Shown here: one piece after another, positions 61,401 to 64,000 of the stretch | Layout: every line of letters begins with the position of its first letter | Numbering within the stretch: position 1 is the stretch's first letter | Assembly (NCBI GenBank): GCA_027858855.1 | Contig: JAQIBV010000002.1 | Coordinates: 1-64,000, forward strand | Direction of reading: 5' to 3' | DNA length: 64,000 bases | Source of the DNA: Spirochaetota bacterium | GTDB lineage: Bacteria > Spirochaetota > UBA4802 > JAFGJZ01 | The notes under the pieces: generated by a model | The model's input: only the letters and a program-made list of their open reading frames with translations | Told to the model about the DNA's origin: nothing | Database searches by the model: none | Translations under genes and position numbers: made by a program

Positions 61401-63044
61401 TCACTCCAACTCTGAATAGACAAAACAATCAAAATCAGCATGGCAACACATTGTCGCAGGATCATGACATGCCATTCCCACGAAAGCTCCTGTAAACCCG
61501 CCAGCCACATCATCTGAAAGCAGGCTCATATCCAAAATATCACCGACCTGTTTCCAGGACAAACCTTCATCAGACGAATAAAAGAATCGCAACTCTTCAT
61601 GGTTTATCTCTGCTTTCAAACAGATTCGCTCATCAAAAATCTGAATCCGCTCACATGTGAAGAGTTCAGCACCACCAAGATTTTTCGACATCACCGAAAG
61701 ATATGGGCCAAACGAATAGTCAAACCCGACATACAGATAGTAAAAAAGCTCATTGCAGTAATAAACAACCAATCCGGCCATCTGATTCTCTTCATCAGGG
61801 GAAAACTCCATCGCAGTTTCGGCACTGCAGACAAAACTCTGTTGGCGACGTGCCACCAGCGCCTGAACATATTTCGAATATACGGCCTCTTTTCCTTTTA
61901 AGCGTAAAAAACCCGGACGTTCCGTTAGCGAAGCAATCGCATCAAAGATGTCACCTCGCAACCATTGAAAATTAATATTCAGTGTTTCCGAGTCAAAATC
62001 ATCCCGCTGTGGATAAACAATTTTGTCTGTCTTTGGCAAATCAGCAACCTCGAATTCTGCCTGCGGTGTATTATCACCTGTTGCAAGGCGCAACCATCCA
62101 TCATCATCCCACTTTGCTTTCTGTAAAGACGTTTCACGACCTAAAATACAGCGCTTTTTTTTACCAATCGGTCGGCTGCCCAGATGCACAAGGTACACAT
62201 CACCGTTTGCACATTCCACAACATCACCGTGTCCGGCCTTCTGAATAAGAGCATCTGTTCCAGAGGCTGTCAGAACTGGATTATCGGGATGCACCTCATA
62301 CGGTCCTTCAATATTTCGCGAACGAGCCATCGTGATCGCATGCTCATAACTGGTGCCGCCTTCTGCAACTACAAGGTAGTAGTATTCATTACGTTTATAA
62401 AGATGAGGACCTTCAGTAACACCAAGAACCTTATCAAAAATTCTATGAACGGGTCCAATCAGTTTATTCTGTTTATCATCATACTCCTGTAAAAGAATAC
62501 CCTTAAAAAAAGGAAAGTCCTTATTGTTCTTCTCATACTGAGCTAAAAAACTACGGGACGCCTCATCATCACGTATTCCAAAATTCAGGTTTATCAGATA
62601 ATTCCAGGCAATCATATCAAGGTACATCACAACATACCACTTACGACCATCATCATCATGAAAAAGTGAAGGATCAAACCCACGACTATCCAGATAAACT
62701 GGGTCCGACCAGTCACCTTCAATGGACTCCGAAGTTACCAGATAGTTATGCATGGTTCCTGGCTCTTTTACATTTGTATAACATAGATAGAAAAGTCCGT
62801 CACTGTATGTCAAGCAGGGAGCCCATACACCCATCGAATAACCAGACCCCATCATATTTAGTTGAGTATCCCTGCACAGTGGACGGGCAACAAGGTTCCA
62901 GTTCACCAGATCCCGTGAATGGTGAATCTGTACTCCAGGGTACCACTCAAAGGTAGATGTGGCAATGTAATAATCATCCCCCACCCTTACAATCGAGGGA
63001 TCAGGGTTAAACCCCCTTAAAATCGGATTCTTAACTTTAATCAT
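61401..63044 (-). CDS. GH43 beta-xylosidase/arabinofuranosidase
   Basis: A 548-residue family 43 glycoside hydrolase, probably a beta-xylosidase. The five-bladed propeller domain (about 1-310) has the base Asp in GFNPDPSIV, the pKa-modulating Asp in FDPSLFHDDDGR and the general acid Glu in TEGPHLYKR. A C-terminal beta-sandwich domain (about 330-545) fits the GH43 C2 module that closes the active site. No signal peptide is present once the ATG at 63044 (AGAGAGG eight bases upstream) is chosen, so it acts on imported oligosaccharides in the cytoplasm. No transporter or xylan gene is adjacent. Confidence 0.9.
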   Translation of the reverse strand: MIKVKNPILRGFNPDPSIVRVGDDYYIATSTFEWYPGVQIHHSRDLVNWNLVARPLCRDTQLNMMGSGYSMGVWAPCLTYSDGLFYLCYTNVKEPGTMHNYLVTSESIEGDWSDPVYLDSRGFDPSLFHDDDGRKWYVVMYLDMIAWNYLINLNFGIRDDEASRSFLAQYEKNNKDFPFFKGILLQEYDDKQNKLIGPVHRIFDKVLGVTEGPHLYKRNEYYYLVVAEGGTSYEHAITMARSRNIEGPYEVHPDNPVLTASGTDALIQKAGHGDVVECANGDVYLVHLGSRPIGKKKRCILGRETSLQKAKWDDDGWLRLATGDNTPQAEFEVADLPKTDKIVYPQRDDFDSETLNINFQWLRGDIFDAIASLTERPGFLRLKGKEAVYSKYVQALVARRQQSFVCSAETAMEFSPDEENQMAGLVVYYCNELFYYLYVGFDYSFGPYLSVMSKNLGGAELFTCERIQIFDERICLKAEINHEELRFFYSSDEGLSWKQVGDILDMSLLSDDVAGGFTGAFVGMACHDPATMCCHADFDCFVYSELE

Positions 63045-63190
63045 ACGTTCAACCTCTCTGCTTTTCTGGTAACTACTATACTCAAACAGGCTTTTTACTA
63101 CAACAGAATTATAATTACAAAAAAAGATTTGATTAATTATAGACGGTCCTGAAATACTACACAAATATATAGCACTGAATACGAGGCGTA

Positions 63191-64000
63191 ATGAATATAT
63201 CTCAATTTGTCGAATATCTTGAAAACCGTACAGATTTCATGGACCACGTCACAATGTGGATCAAACATGATCCTAAAGAGGGCACGTATCTTCCCTACCC
63301 GGAAACACTTTCTCCAAAACTGATCTCATACTATCAGTCAAAAGGAATTGAACAGCTCTACTCTCATCAACGCCAGGCCTACGATATCATCGAAAAAGGC
63401 AAAGACATCGTTATCGTCACTCCAACTGCTTCCGGTAAAACGCTCTGCTACAATCTGCCTGTTCTTAACCATATTCTCGACAATCCAGAAGCCCGCGCGC
63501 TCTATCTGTTTCCAACCAAAGCGCTCGCACAAGACCAGATGAACGAGATCGTCACAATTAACGAAGCTCTTGGAACATCCATAAAGACCTTCACCTTCGA
63601 CGGCGACACCCCCGGCACCGCCCGCAAGGCCGTCCGTGAAGCCGGCAACATCATTGTCACTAATCCCGACATGCTACACGCAGGAATTCTTCCCCATCAT
63701 ACTATGTGGATCAAGCTCTTCGAAAACCTGCGCTACATCGTCATAGACGAGTTGCACACCTACCGCGGAGTCTTCGGAAGTCACCTGGCCAACCTGCTGC
63801 GACGGCTCAAACGCATCTGTGCATTCTATAACAGCTCTCCACAATTTGTTCTCTGCTCGGCTACGATCAATAATCCAAAAGAACATGCAGAAAAAATGCT
63901 CGAGAAAGAGGTCGTCCTGATTAATACAAGTGGCGCACCACAAAGCGAGCGTCATTATGTAGTCTATAATCCACCGGTAGTCAACAAACAATTGGGTATT
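63191..64000 (+). CDS. DEAD/DEAH helicase, YprA/DUF1998 type (partial, runs off right edge)
   Basis: The open frame from the ATG at 63191 (GAGG upstream) continues for 270 codons to the window end without a stop. It encodes the N-terminal helicase domain of an SF2 helicase like YprA/MrfA (COG1205): Q-like region LYSHQRQAYDIIEKG, Walker A TPTASGKT, motif Ia FPTKALAQDQ, DELH box in IVIDELHTYRG, LLRRLKRIC and motif III CSATINNP. The C-terminal helicase and DUF1998 domain should lie beyond the edge. It is divergent from the GH43 gene. Confidence 0.88.
   Translation, partial: MNISQFVEYLENRTDFMDHVTMWIKHDPKEGTYLPYPETLSPKLISYYQSKGIEQLYSHQRQAYDIIEKGKDIVIVTPTASGKTLCYNLPVLNHILDNPEARALYLFPTKALAQDQMNEIVTINEALGTSIKTFTFDGDTPGTARKAVREAGNIIVTNPDMLHAGILPHHTMWIKLFENLRYIVIDELHTYRGVFGSHLANLLRRLKRICAFYNSSPQFVLCSATINNPKEHAEKMLEKEVVLINTSGAPQSERHYVVYNPPVVNKQLGI

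Overview
The window is AT-rich bacterial chromosomal DNA from a diderm (Gram-negative type) organism. It encodes an outer-membrane porin, an Omp85 barrel, several signal-peptide barrels, lipoproteins, an RND pump, a bacterial alpha-2-macroglobulin and PBP1C. The XPB/ERCC3-type helicase, a lipoprotein with a DUF4015-type putative glycosidase domain, the adenylate cyclase-FecR-barrel cluster and the lax lipobox (V-S-C) together suggest a free-living spirochaete (Spirochaetota). That placement is an inference from gene content only; no rRNA, tRNA or ribosomal marker is present.

Layout. 1-513: gene-free repeat block with covarying hairpins and a 36-bp tandem repeat. 514-7929: DUF2254 membrane protein, Fe-S aldo/keto reductase, glycosidase-like lipoprotein overlapping the XPB helicase, then divergently a Lon-N-domain-only protein and an unknown protein. 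8047-18648: small lipoprotein; class III adenylate cyclase, FecR/Fn3 protein and barrel protein (one operon with a perfect 18-bp hairpin inside the cyclase end); RND transporter coupled to an Omp85 barrel. 18759-31456: secreted protein, PhoE/OmpC-like porin and a phosphate locus split in three (pstS; pstB-phoU-phoB-phoR; pstC-pstA), with STAS and chemoreceptor genes in between. 31701-34456: csoR-copA copper efflux. 34748-45495: GNAT and M20 deacylase pair, membrane protein, alpha-2-macroglobulin and PBP1C. 45615-52550: a tandem ribbon-helix-helix protein and a signalling operon of a nine-PAS hybrid kinase and a REC-GGDEF cyclase. 52769-58201: ferritin and peroxiredoxin with a near-consensus Fur box, then mgtE and a Kef-type antiporter with an EIIA-like tail. 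58465-64000: DMT transporter, internally deleted DUF89 protein, YwbE, NQO-type flavoprotein with a decayed gene upstream, second tandem-RHH protein, GH43 beta-xylosidase, and a DEAD/DUF1998-type helicase running off the right edge.

How the genes work together. The dominant themes are envelope biology (porin, Omp85/RND, A2M/PBP1C, FecR/barrel), signalling (cAMP, c-di-GMP, chemotaxis, two phosphorelays), and phosphate and metal homeostasis (Pst/Pho, CopA/CsoR, ferritin/peroxiredoxin with Fur box, MgtE). I see no CRISPR array, prophage, transposase, restriction-modification or recognisable defence island. The least ordinary items are the RND-Omp85 pair with altered proton-relay residues, the two tandem-RHH proteins, the covarying hairpins at the left edge, the hairpin in the cyclase gene, the Lon-N-only protein and the internally deleted DUF89 protein.
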